From: Gerris lacustris
Taxonomy: Eukaryota > Arthropoda > Insecta > Hemiptera > Gerridae
Direction of reading: 5' to 3'
Assembly (NCBI GenBank): GCA_951217055.1
Contig: OX578285.1
Location: 52,144,024 to 52,208,023 of the forward strand
Length of the DNA stretch: 64,000 nucleotides
The notes beneath the pieces are model-generated. The model was not told the origin of the DNA, made no database searches, and saw nothing but the letters and a program-made list of their open reading frames with translations. The translations under genes and the position numbers were made by a program. How positions within the stretch are numbered: the stretch's first letter is position 1; every line of letters begins with the position of its first letter. Below, in pieces: positions 49,018 to 60,014 of this stretch.

Positions 49018-49262
49018 ATTTAATATAAATTTGAAATATTATATTAATATATTTATCATTTATATAATCGTGTTGAGTCCCGACGACGGCGCTCCTCGAA
49101 ATGATTTGTTATTGCTAAGCTAAGGCAACTTGATTTACTCTGATTAAAATAAATGTTTGTTTTGATGTAGGTCATCAAATAGATATAACTTGGCTAAATA
49201 GATATAATAACTTATCTAAATGAATTAATTTAATTTTAATTTTTTCTAAATATAAAATTTAG
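49018..49262 (+). repeat. Group-I dispersed repeat, single copy
   Basis: Shares TTTATCATTTATATAATCG, TCCCGACGACGGCG, CTCGAAATGATTTGTTATTG and CTAAGCTAAGGCAAC with the tandem copies at 54371-55185, continuing into an AT-rich tail with CTAAATATAAAATT. Confidence 0.75.
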
Positions 49263-49322
49263 CCCTAAGGGTTCGTTGAAATATAAATTAATACATGTTT
49301 CTTTTTCTACGTATCAATTTTT

Positions 49323-50026
49323 AGGGTCCGTAGGCAAAACCAAGGACCCTTATATTTTCCTGCGTGTGTCTGTCCGTCCGTCCTTTCGCATGCTCTCATG
49401 GCTACACCTTTCGTCCGATCACTTTGAAAATTGGCATGTATGTGTCTTGTACCTGCCCACATATTTTAAAAATATAGCGACTTAAAAAAAATATTTTTCA
49501 AAAAAATTAGGGTAAAAAGACTTAAGGTTCGACACTGTGAGGGGTATCATATGAAAGGGTACGTCGAGCTGATTACAAAAATATATAATTCTTTGGATAT
49601 AACTTTGATAGGGCGAGCGTAGGCAAGTTTGAAGTGGGTGTGAAACGTGTCCCCCCCCCCCCCTCTATCTCGCTTATGTGAAGTGCAAAAAATCTGAAAA
49701 AATTCCTGAACATTCTTCGACCAAAAGTAAAGACACCACTTTTTGGAAATTTCGAAATAAATATTATTTTATTTTTTATTGACAAAATACGTTTCTTTAT
49801 AATTATGGTCTTTTCGATGTATTTATATGGTTGTAGTCCGGTTCAGTGGCAAAAACTACTTTATCAGAGTGTGTTTTGAGAATATCAGACCCTTAGAATG
49901 GTTCAAAGTAAGCTTTTTAGCATTTTAAAAAAACACTGTTTATACACTTTACAGTTAAACACTATATAGTGTGGCCTACGGACCCTCGCTGTGTGCTGAC
50001 TAGCACACACTTGACCTATTTATTCA
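49323..50026 (+). mobile_element. Group-A repeat, best-preserved copy (A4)
   Basis: All group-A parts are present: AGGGTCCGTAGGC with its GGACCC partner, GTCTGTCCGTCCGTCC, GGGGTATCATATGAAAGGG, poly-C at 49651-49663, the inverted end GCCTACGGACCC near 49972, and a tail with hairpin GTGTGCTGACTAGCACAC and ACTTGACCTATTTATT. Length about 704 bp. No conserved ORF. Confidence 0.88.
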
Positions 50027-50029
50027 TTC

Positions 50030-51090
50030 TACTTTTTAGGACACATTACATTATCGGGTCCGGTGAATCAAGAAATTTAATATTTACTCACTCCTGCAGT
50101 CGGTGTCGTAATCAATTTCAGTAAAAGGGTGTTGGTTCTCCAACGTTTGATCTTCGAAGATTGAAGCGTAAAAAAAGAATAAAATAAACACATCTGAAGC
50201 GATTTGTTGCCACCGACATCCACTGAAATCGGGTTAGAATTGCTAGACACTTATGTTCACAAGTCCGAACTGACTGGTTTGTAAGAAAAATAAAATCTCA
50301 GAAAGGTATTTTTTAATACCTTGTATAAGTTCCTTGCACATATGGACAAAACAATGTCACTATACAACTAAGTCCTAGTCTGAGCCGTGTGATATCCTAT
50401 GAAAAATATTAACTTATCCAGTCCATTTGCAATTGCTTCAAATCCTAAACGATTTCTCGTGGCTACAACCTAACTATAATAGAAATTGTAGCAGGTATCA
50501 TTGTAATGTAAATAAAATGTTAATTTCATGTTGCAGGTGGGGAGCCAGCAGCCCGTATGAGAAAGGTACCGTGCGGTGTACCTGTTAGTAGAGGGGGACT
50601 ACACTAGGGGTTAGAGTCCGGCATGGTAAAGATATATCAGGGTCAAAAGGTCATGCATCTCACGTCAAATTATATAATCATATCAACAAGCTATAAACTA
50701 AGTGGTATTCCCATCGCATGATAACCCTTTTTTACATGGCATATTTAAAGGCTAGGAGATGAAGTTTCTGCATTAATTAGTAAATATGATTTAATTATAA
50801 TCTCGACTTTTTCTAAATAATTTATAACTGTCGCATTAGATAAAAGTTTTTATTCATAATAATTAAACCATTATTATTCCTTCAAAATTGTTTACTATCA
50901 TTAAATTATAAAATAATATAAATTAAAAAAAATTAACATAACAAAATGCAAAGTCAATAAATTCACTATTTATATGAAATAATAATTTTAACTGATATTC
51001 TACAAATATTTTATAAACATTTAATCTATAATTAGCTAATATTGTTGACAAATAATGCTTTTAAAAATACTGTTAACTACTTGGAAAAAT
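50030..51090. other. No recognised feature
   Basis: AT-rich DNA; nothing supported. Confidence 0.45.
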
Positions 51091-51095
51091 GATAA

Positions 51096-51393
51096 TTGAA
51101 GCGAGCCTAGCGAGCTTCCTACTTTCAACGAAATATGCTCCGTGTCTGTGTATCGCTCGCAACGCTCGCGTAAACGTGCTCTTCAAAACTAAAGTTGGAA
51201 TTTTAGGAAGGGAAAAAATTCTAACTTTATCTATTCGATGAGACGAACATTTTTTTCAAATAAAATGTTGCAGTAAAAACCAATAGCGACAACGCTATAA
51301 ATTAATAAAGATCGTTTAAACTATTGAAAAGGACCTTAACGTTTTAGAGAAAAAAAACAACGTTTTTACTAATATCTTACTCCGCTGTACTAC
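51096..51393 (-). mobile_element. Group-C repeat, deletion derivative (C2)
   Basis: Starts AATTGAAGCGAGCCTAGCGA and TTTCAACGAAATATGCTCCG, as the reverse of C1's right end. It then jumps from GTGTCTGTG directly to CGCTCGCGTAAACGTGCTC, losing the GACA array and about 150 bp of C1's body. The rest matches C1 to about 11215. Confidence 0.7.
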
Positions 51394-51444
51394 TATCATA
51401 CCCTTTATCTATCAACTCATCATTATTCATGATTATCTATCCTA

Positions 51445-51864
51445 TGGGTCTGATATTCTCAAAACACATAAACCAACTTCTGGTAAAGTATTTTTTTGCC
51501 ACTGAACCGGACTACAACCATATAAATACATCGAAAAGACCATAGTTATAAAAAACGTATTTTGTCAATGAAAAATAAAATAATATTTTTTTCGAAATTT
51601 CCAAAAAGCGGTATCTTTACTTTTGGTCGAAGAATGTTCAGGAATTTTTTCAGATTTTTTGCACTTCACATAAGCGAGATAGAGGGGGGGGGGGCACGTT
51701 TCACAACCACTTCAAACTTGCCTACGCTCGCCCTATCAAAGTTATAAAATAAGAATTATATATTTTTGTAATCAGCTCGACGTACCCTTTCATATGATAC
51801 GCCTCACGGTGTCGAAAAAAAATAAAAAAAATTTAACCCTTAAGTTTTTTTACCCTAATTCTTT
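51445..51864 (-). mobile_element. Group-A repeat (A5), distal part, interrupted by a Jockey insertion
   Basis: Matches the middle of A1/A2/A4, with GGGTCTGATATTCTC at the left and poly-G (poly-C on the element strand) at 51684-51694, ending in TTTTTACCCTAATTCTTT where the Jockey copy has inserted. The tail and inverted end are missing at the left. The rest of the element resumes at 53590. Confidence 0.85.
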
Positions 51865-53580
51865 CTTTTTATTTTATTTTTTTATTTTTTATTTTTTTAT
51901 TTTTATTTTTTTTATTTATTTTTATTTTTTTTTTATTTTTTTTTTAACTTTATTGATTAACACAACTACAATAAAACATGTTATAAGTGCTACAGTTATT
52001 TTAAGTTTTATCTTGGCTTGATCAGCATGTGAAAAGGAAGTAGTCCAGCGACTACCCCTTTTTGGCGTGAGGATTATATAGAGTAATAATGATAAATGTA
52101 GATAGAGGTGAAGTGAGATATTAATTAATTAAATGTATAAGATAAATAGTTAATATTCTTGAATAATTATATAAATGAGATAATAGTAGATAGCAGAACA
52201 ATTACAGATTTTATATATGTATATTTAATAAGTCCCTAGGCCACTGTCTCTTCAGGCGTCGAGGAGGGTTGTCTGGTATAGATTGGGTAGAGAGGAGTTG
52301 AACTAGAGGATTAGGATGATCTAATAAGGATTCATGGAATGTGTGATATCGGGATATGGATAGATCTCGAACGAAGGGAACGTTGAGATCATTGTGGAGA
52401 GTGAGATTTGAGACATAGAATGGAGCATCAGTGATTTTTCTAAGGACTTTGGACTGGATGATTTGGAGACGACGGGAGTTGGAAGGTTTGGTGCTACCCC
52501 ACACTTCCAAACCGTAGGTCCAAGCTGGTTTTATGACTTCATTATAAATGTTAAGTTTGTTATTAAGAGAAAGCTTGGACCTACGATCCAGAAGACGAAG
52601 CAGTAACTTGTATCGTCTTGTTATGTCAGTTCGTTTTGTTTTCGTGTGTTGTTGCCAAGTAAGACTTCTGTCGAGGATAAGGCCAAGGTATCGGACTGAA
52701 TCGGATTGAGGAATAAGAGCTTGGTTAAGGATGACTGGAGGGCAAGTGCTATGGCGAAGAGCGAAGGTGAAGTGCACACTTTTCTGTTCGTTTATTTTTA
52801 TCCTCCATTTCCTTAGCCAAGGTTCTAGGAGAAGAAGGTGACTTTGTACATTATCAGATGCAGTTTGAGGATTCTTGTGTACAGAGAGGATAGCCTTGTC
52901 ATCCGCGAAGGTTGCAAGAACCGACAATGGATGCTGTGGAATGTCGTGGGTATAGAGGGAGTAAAGGAGAGGTCCTAGGATACTGCCCTGAGGTACACCA
53001 GCACTAACAGGGCAGATGGATGAAAAGGAGGATCCTAGACTTACACGGAGATATCTATCAGAGAGGAAGGATTTAAGGATGAGATAATAAGTGAAGGGGA
53101 GGATACTTTTGAGTTTCCAAAGCAGTCCAGCATGCCACACCCTATCAAAAGCTTGAGCTTCATCAAGGAAGACAGCTGAACAATACTTTTTCTTCTCAAG
53201 GGAGGAGGCAGCAATTACATTGACGAGGCGATGACATTGCTGGATGGTGGAGTGACGGGAACGGAAACCAAATTGATGGTCAGGAAGGTATGGGCTAAGG
53301 ATAGGAATCATTCGGCGAAGAACTTACCCATTATTATTACACATTACCCAGTAGTAAGTAGGAAGGTGAGCAGGTTTGGATGGTTTTGGAATCATGAGAA
53401 TGGTAGCAAATTTCCATTGAGTGGGAAAGTGGGTGGTTCTAAGAACAGAATTTAGGATATATGTGAGGAAAAGGATACCTTTTTTTGGGAGACGTTTAAG
53501 GACTTCAGAGGTAATAAGGTCATAACCTGGAGCTTTACGGCGTGGGATGTGTTTAATAATGTATTTGATAACAGATGGGT
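51865..53580 (-). mobile_element. 5'-truncated Jockey-like retrotransposon insertion with target duplication
   Basis: A 1716-bp insertion into A5. Identical 9-bp copies TAATTCTTT flank it (51856-51864 and 53581-53589). Its 3' end, on the minus strand, finishes in a long A-rich tail of AAAATA-type units (T-rich 51865-51950 on plus). The 5' end is truncated within ORF2, as is usual for target-primed insertion. The insertion is younger than A5. Confidence 0.88.
52211..53580 (-). pseudogene. Jockey-like reverse transcriptase (broken ORF2)
   Basis: A 366-codon frame (53311-52211) plus an upstream segment in the same element. Upstream, KAPGYDLITSEVLKRLPKKG and FPTQWKFATILMIPK give the first RT motifs; then the sequence degenerates and hits a stop, losing the expected RPISLL region. 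The main frame starts at LPDHQFGFRSRHSTIQQ, then FLDEAQAFDRVWH (motif A aspartates; Gln where Lys is usual), SAGVPQGSILGPLLY, ATFADDKAIL (catalytic FADD), KSVHFTF, YLGLILDRSLTW and the C-terminal NPPRRLKRQWPRDLL. The Met start of the long frame is not a true start. The catalytic residues are retained, but the endonuclease is absent and the N-terminus is broken, so the copy is inactive. Confidence 0.9.
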
Positions 53581-53589
53581 TAATTCTTT

Positions 53590-53774
53590 TTTAAAAACAT
53601 TTTTTTAAGTCGCTATATTTTTAATATATGTGGAATGTGGGTAGGTACAAGACACATACATGCTAAATTTTAATGTGATCGGACGAAAGGTGTAGCCGTG
53701 AGAGCAGGTGACAGGACGGACGGACAGACACACGCAGGAAAATATAAGGGTCCTTGGTTTTGCCTACGGACCCT
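53590..53774 (-). mobile_element. Group-A repeat (A5), 5' end part
   Basis: Resumes the element interrupted at 51864: TTAAGTCGCTATATTTTT, GTACAAGACACATACATG, GGACGGACGGACAGACAC and the end hairpin with GCCTACGGACCCT at 53774. Confidence 0.87.
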
Positions 53775-53779
53775 AAAAC

Positions 53780-54365
53780 CAAACAACTACAAATACAAAG
53801 ACTAAACTTGAGAAGTAAGATTTCAAAAGAATACAAAATTCACCTAAGAATAATTTCTACCACATCCTCCACAGTTCTAAAAATGAATCCTCTACCTATA
53901 ATCTATATCTATCTTACCTTTCATAATTCTTGCCTTACTTTTAATATACAGACATTTGTAACCCATATCCAAACCTGAATGTAGGATGAATGGAATATGG
54001 AAATGTAGCATGCATGGCGTATGGAAATGTAGCATTCTTAATAAATACTTGTCAACCTTCCTAGGCCGGACCTGTATTACTTTCTTAGTAACATTTTAAA
54101 ACTGAGATCCTTCTTGTTAAATGAATGAACCATACACATAACTTTTTAAATGAGTGAATTTTGATTATAATAGAGAATTTTAATTTTATTTTACTAATAG
54201 TAGGATATATTTCACTACGTGTATAATACCACATAAATATAATTCTTATGACGGAGTACATTTATAAAAACAAAGAGGCAAGCTACTTTTTTTAATCCAA
54301 TTATTATTATTTTATCATTCTTATTTCATTTTTATTTAATTTAATATCATGTATTTACAGTGTTA
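53780..54365. other. No recognised feature
   Basis: AT-rich DNA; nothing supported. Confidence 0.45.
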
Positions 54366-54370
54366 GGCAG

Positions 54371-55185
54371 TTATTGTTTTGCAATGTTTGTAATTTAAAG
54401 TAAGCTAATAATAATAGTAATAATAATAATAATAATAATAATATAATAAATCATAAATTATCTTTTATGAATTACTAACTTTCCTTTTTATTTTCAATAT
54501 AATCATTTATGTTATTCTTTAATTAGTTTGTGATTGTAAACAAAAGCGCCTCCATTTGTACATAATAAATTTAATATAAATTTAAAATATTATGTTAACA
54601 TATTTATCATTTATATAATCGAGTAGTGTCCTGACGACGGCGCACCTCGAAATGATTTGTTATTATTGTTTTGCAATGTTTGTAATTTAAAGTAAGCTAA
54701 TAATAATAGTAATAATAATAATAATAATAATAATATGATAAATCATAAATTATCTTTTATGAATTACTAACTTTCCTTTTTATTGTCAATATAATCAATT
54801 ATGTTATTCTTTAATTAGTTTGTGATTGTAAACAAAAGCGCTTCCATTTGTACATAATAAATTTAATATAAATTTAAAATATTATGTTAACATATTTATC
54901 ATTTATATAATCGAGTAGTGTCCCGACGACGGCGCCCCTCGAAATGATTTGTTATTGCTAAGCTAAGGCAACCACATTTATTCCAATAAAAATTAATGTT
55001 AGTTTTGATTTGTTGGTCTTCAAATAGACACCTAAAATCCACTGTCTAAATATTAAACTAATATTTAATTATGTTTATTATTACATTAATTATTTTTCTA
55101 ATCTTAAACTTATCTAAATAGATATCTAAATTATTTACTTAATTTTACTTTTTATTCCTAAATATAAAATTATGCCCGTTGCCAC
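54371..55185 (+). repeat. Group-I repeat, tandem duplication of 292 bp plus tail
   Basis: Two nearly identical copies start TTATTGTTTTGCAATGTTTG at 54371 and 54663. Each contains an (AAT)n run (54407-54443, 54705-54735) and GACGACGGCG(C/A)(C/A)CCTCGAAA. The second continues through CTAAGCTAAGGCAAC to GCCCGTTGCCACGGGC at about 55173, a GC hairpin followed by CTGA. This end looks Helitron-like (hairpin then CTRR), but the spacing is short, so I leave the class open. Confidence 0.75.
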
Positions 55186-55194
55186 GGGCTGAAC

Positions 55195-56275
55195 TGCTCG
55201 TATGTTTATATAGGCCCGGAGGGGCATGAGAGATAGTTGTTTCTACTGTGGAAATGTTTTAGTACCTTAGGATAAACAAGTGGACATATTATGTGAAAAG
55301 CAATCACATCATTTCTTTATATTTATGGTCACTGCTTAGCACTCATTATATAATACATGATACCATAGCCTCTGACAATCTGGACTTCGGTCCTGTAGTT
55401 TTTAAATATAAGTAAGTTTGAAGCACTTACTGTAAACGCATTGTAATTACGTCAAGCCCCCACCACCTGTTATATAATTAGGCAATATTATTGGATTAAT
55501 GTAAAGAACATAAAAAAAAGTACAAGTAAAGCTTAAACGTTTTAGTGTGAAAAAAGTGATAATTCCATACCGTTTTATCGTTCGATAACGTCACTGCTTA
55601 AGTAGATTAAACTAAATTTAAGAAACGATTAACTTTAAATTATTATTTGAGATAACATGCTATAAAACGGTTGCATCGAATACTCGTTATAAATGCGCTT
55701 AAGTGTGTGTCATCTACGAAAATTGAATATTTTCTATTATAAATGTTGTTTTGGTGGATCGTAAAAAAGATCGAGATCTAGCAAGCGTCTCGGCAATGCG
55801 GAGGAAATTAATCGGCTAGGTCATGTTTGGCCACCTGAACCAATACATGTCGATTCCAGTCGTAATCGGAATCGCCTTTGATTACGTTGACTTTTCAACG
55901 TTAATTAACGGTTGCCTTGAAGGGTCGCAACTCTGGTAGACAAAGGACCCTCCGATGTGTTTACTTAGACGGACCGAAATGCATTAGTTTAATGGATCCA
56001 AGACTGTCTACCTTCTACAAATCAAATATTGATTTTCGTTTGGCCGATCTAGCAACGCCTTTGTACAGGTAAGAGGACATCTGCATTTAGTCATTATTAC
56101 TTTCGTCATTACTCTCAAAGACCACTAGTGGCCTCAGTATTTTGATGTTGTAACTCGTCTGTTTCAACGTAGCAACGTCCTTTCTAATTAAACTTCTACA
56201 ATAAATTATAACCGAGTTTATAGTTATGAATACATTTCCCTATTTATATATCTTATGTTTGCCAAACATGTTATT
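55195..56275. other. No recognised feature
   Basis: Moderately AT-rich DNA; nothing supported. Confidence 0.45.
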
Positions 56276-56280
56276 TTTTT

Positions 56281-57274
56281 AGGGTTTCGTTGGTAAAACC
56301 AAAAAAAGAAACCCTTATAGTTTCGTTCATGTGTCTGTCTGTCTGTCTGTCTGTCTGTCACTCTGTACGGTTCCAATAACTTTTGAATAAAAAGAGATAG
56401 AAACGTGAAACTTTCCAATATTAAAGATCGTTTTGACTCGCACTCAGGAAAAATATAGCGAACTCAAAATTATCAGCGGTTCAAATCCAAAATGGCGGAT
56501 AACTCAAGTCATGCGAAAAAAATTTTTTTTTTTAAATTTTAAGTGGGGTATCAAATGAAAGTTATTAAAGAGTAGATTACAAATATATATATCACTTAGA
56601 GAAAGTGTTCAATTTTCGGCGCCATTTTGTCAAAAAACATCAAAATTTTGCCTGTCCCCCCCCCCCTTAAAATCGTATTTCCGCTCATACTAAAATTATA
56701 GATAAATATGCAAAATGTGTGGTCTGGTGGGCCATAGAAAAAATAAGATTAGCAATTTGATCTGATTTACTTGGAATCCAAGATGGCAGATAATTCATGT
56801 CACACGAAAATAAATATTTTTTTAAATTTTGGGTGGGGTATCAAATGAAAGGTATTGAAGAGTAGATTACAAATATATATATCACTTAGGGAAAGTGTTC
56901 AATTTTCGGCGCCATTTTGTCAAAAAACATCGAAATTTTGCGTCCCCCCCCCTTAAAATCGTATTTCCGCTCTTACTAAAAATATAGAAAAATATGCAAA
57001 ATGTGCAGTCTGATGGGCCAAAGAAAAAATAAGAATAGCAACTTGGTCGGATTAACTGGGAATCCAAGATTGCGGCTAATTGCTGTCACGGGGAAAAAAA
57101 TATTTTTTCAAAATTTTGAGTGGGATATCAAGTGAAAGGTATTAAAGAGTAGATTACAAAAATATATAACACTTGTGGAAAGCGTTTAATTTTATACGCC
57201 ATTTTGTCAAAAACATCTAAATTCCCCCCCCCCCACAACTAATAATTTCATGTTTACAACACCAACGAAACCCT
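56281..57274 (+). mobile_element. Group-B hairpin-ended repeat, long copy (B1) with internal triplication
   Basis: The 5' end AGGGTTTCGTTGG folds with GAAACCCTT; then comes a (GTCT)n tract at 56331-56359. The inverted end CCAACGAAACCCT is at 57274. The interior is about 2.7 copies of a 288-bp unit starting ATCCAAAATGGCGG / ATCCAAGATGGCAG / ATCCAAGATTGCGG (56485, 56776, 57062). Each unit has GGGGTATCAAATGAAAG (or a variant), GTAGATTACAAA and poly-C (56656, 56944, 57223). Confidence 0.85.
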
Positions 57275-57339
57275 TTTTACGTGACTTCACGCACTACCAA
57301 TTTTTTGTTATTGAGCATTGATTTTTCACATAATTCGCT

Positions 57340-57480
57340 CAACTAAATAAATAATAGTAATGGGGGAAGTTACAGTTAACGCACATATAATGATCATGTG
57401 AACCAATGGTGGTGTAGCAATGTGGTCACTGATTATCACAACTTGTAGATAAGTATCCCCCAAGTTGTGGCCGAATCCTC
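57340..57480 (+). repeat. Dispersed copy of the 121-bp unit found at 59.1 kb
   Basis: TAGTAATGGGGGAAGTTACA, GTTAACGCAC, GTGAACCA and GGTCACTGATTAT match the tandem units at 59100-59400 in order. Confidence 0.75.
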
Positions 57481-57532
57481 CGTCACATTTATAATTTTTA
57501 GCATTGTGCAATAACTATTATATTTAACATAG

Positions 57533-57565
57533 CTGATGATCAGGATTCCTGAGCCGAAGATTGTG
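57533..57565 (+). other. Stem-loop of CTGANGAN-stem-GAA type
   Basis: CTGATGA then TCAGGATTCCTGA, a perfect short hairpin, then GCCGAAG. A variant of the motif at 44829. Confidence 0.4.
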
Positions 57566-57849
57566 ACCTTGGTAAATAACATGTTATTAACCATATCTCC
57601 AAAATATTATAAGCCAACAAAACTACTCTTTTCTACTTCTCATAACTACCCATTTTTGCTGTAGATGTCCGTGTCAGCGTGACCTCTGACACAAGTTCGT
57701 AGATAATGTACCTTTTCGTTGAAATGATAACATTGGAATTACTTTGTAGAGTAAAGACTCATTGCGGTAACTGGCCTGGTTAAACAGGATATTTCTAGTG
57801 TCATGGACCGAGGAGCTGCCTCAGGGAAAAGCCAAAGTTATTGGTCGTT

Positions 57850-58400
57850 GTTACGCCTTGTGCGGAAACTTCGGAGCATTTTATTTTCCGAACGGTTCGA
57901 TGTATGTAAAAATAAACACAACTTTTCTTGTGTGAAATTTTATATTCTTTAATTTTGATCTGATTTTCAATTAGTCTCCAAGCCAGAGGAAGTGAGGTAT
58001 TCACATAAATACGTAAAAAGACGTGTATAAACAAACACTACGCAATTTTAGAAATCTAGGTTTTGTGCTAAACCGTTTGTTGTACGTAAAAAATGAATGA
58101 GACATTTTTTGTGGGCAGTTTCATAATCTTACTTTTTAATAATCACCTTAATTTGTCTCCGAACCATAGGAAGCGAGATATTCGTAAAAATACGTAATAA
58201 GTGGTGCGGTGACGGATACTAGATATTCATAGATTTTCATGGTCCTATAATCCGTAAACCGTCCATTTTACGTAAAAAATGAATGAGACTTCTTTTGTGG
58301 GACATTTTGTGATCTTTAATTTTGATAAGCACCTAGATTGGTGTCCGAGCCATAGGAAGCGAGCTATTCGGAAGTAACCGAATTTGAAGACTTTTATTAA
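57850..58400 (+). repeat. Degenerate tandem repeat, period about 182 bp
   Basis: Three units with ACCGTTTGTTGTACGTAAAA-like segments near 57893, 58070 and 58253, each followed by AATGAATGAGAC (or a variant), TTTGTGGG, ATCTTTAATTTTGAT and CATAGGAAGCGAG. Substitutions are frequent, so the array is old. Confidence 0.75.
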
Positions 58401-58404
58401 CGTG

Positions 58405-59095
58405 ACTACGCGATCTCGTTGCCGATTTTGAATGTTTTTCAGAACGTCAAAATGAAGCGATCAAAAGAAAAAAAATTCGGCTCCGATTTTTTCGGAACAG
58501 AAAACCTAAAATGACTGGACTGTATTGCTATTAAATCTTTTATGGTAAATTTTGCGCTTATACAAAAAAATTAAGCGTAATAATTAACATTGGAGTGAAA
58601 AGATAATTTTTGGAATACATACTAATAAATTGACTATAAATAATTTTATGAGTTAAAATATTCATCAAAAAACCTGAATTTGTAGTAATAATCTAAAAAA
58701 ACCCTAAAAAGTACTTGGATACAAGTATGGAAGTACTGGGAGTAATTATGGAACAAGTAGGTTCTTCCCTGTGATTTTTATTTTTATTAATACTTTATAT
58801 TTCTACTAATTTAATGTACCTAATTTATACACATTTATTATTGTACGTATTTTTTTACTGAAGCTATATACTTAATACAATTTAATATACTAAATTTATA
58901 CACTACACATTAATATTAATAATTTGTTTGATTTTTTTTTTTTTTTTTTTATCACTATATACTTCTATTACTTTAATGTATTTGAAAATTTTGTAAAGGA
59001 CACATTAAGCTGACTGGCTTTGCCCAAGCCACTGATGTGCATTAATGCACAACTTGTTTTTATTTATTATTTTAATTCAATATGCAAATACGCCA
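58405..59095. other. No recognised feature
   Basis: AT-rich DNA with a T run near 58932; nothing supported. Confidence 0.45.
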
Positions 59096-59099
59096 TTAA

Positions 59100-59400
59100 T
59101 CAACTTGAGAAACAGTTATAGTTAACGCACAAATAGTTATATCATCAGGTGAACCAGCGTATCAATGAGGTCACTGATTATTACATCGAGTAGATAATAC
59201 TACTCAACTTGAGCACTATAATAGTTATGGGGGAAGTTTTAGTTAACGCACAAATAGTTATATCATCAGGTGAACCAGCGTAGCAATGAGGTCACTGATT
59301 ATTAAATCGAGTACATAATACTACTCAACTTGAGCACTATAATAGTAATGGGGGAAGTTTTAGTTAACGCACAAATAGTTATATCATCAGGGGAACCGGC
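59100..59400 (+). repeat. Tandem repeat, about 2.5 x 121 bp
   Basis: GTTAACGCACAAATAGTTAT recurs at 59121, 59242 and 59363, with TATCATCAGGTGAACCAGCG and GAGGTCACTGATTATTA in each full unit. The units are highly similar. Confidence 0.92.
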
Positions 59401-59649
59401 ATTGCTACGTTCAGTGTAGTAGTTTCTATTAAAATGTAAACAAACTCTTCCACATTCACACCGCCGAATCAACTTCAATCCGCATTAATTTGTTTGTTTA
59501 TTTATTCGGCTCGCTAGAATCTTGTAGAATCTGATTCAGCCAATCAAGAAGAATTTGACTCAACAAGATTCGGCACAGCGACCTTCATACCGGGCGAATT
59601 AAGTTCAAACCACCTTGTTGTAAACAAACAAAATACAGATTGACTTTTC

Positions 59650-60009
59650 ACTTTCTCATATAAAGAGAAAGTATTGTGATGGCGCGAAAATTCGATTGAG
59701 GTCCCCTGAGTCCAAAAAAGTGTTTTTTTAAAAAAATGTCTGTCGTCTGTGCAGACACATTGAGCCTCAATTACTGGGCCGATTTTGACGAAATTGTGCA
59801 TACATCTAAGCCGTTTTCCAGATAAAAATCTAGTTCCTGAGAAAATAGTATAATACGTGGACGGGGGAAGCCCGGGTTTGATTTCCCGGCCAGGAGAAGT
59901 TATTTTTATGATAAATTTTGATGATTGTTCAATAATAATTAAATGAAAATTCGAAAACTAATAAATAGAAAACACTGGGCTAAGTAATTATGGAACTCGT
60001 ATATGAGAA
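59650..60009 (+). mobile_element. Group-F repeat (F3) with tRNA-like T-arm motif
   Basis: Begins ACTTTCTCATATAAAGAG and ends CTCGTATATGAGAA, the inverted pair of group F. Includes TGTCTGTCGTCTGTGCAG, TGGGCCGATTTTGACGAA and, at 59871-59889, CCCGGGTTTGATTTCCCGG, a T-arm-like stem with a degenerate B box at the same place as in F2. Confidence 0.75.
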
Positions 60010-60014
60010 CTATT

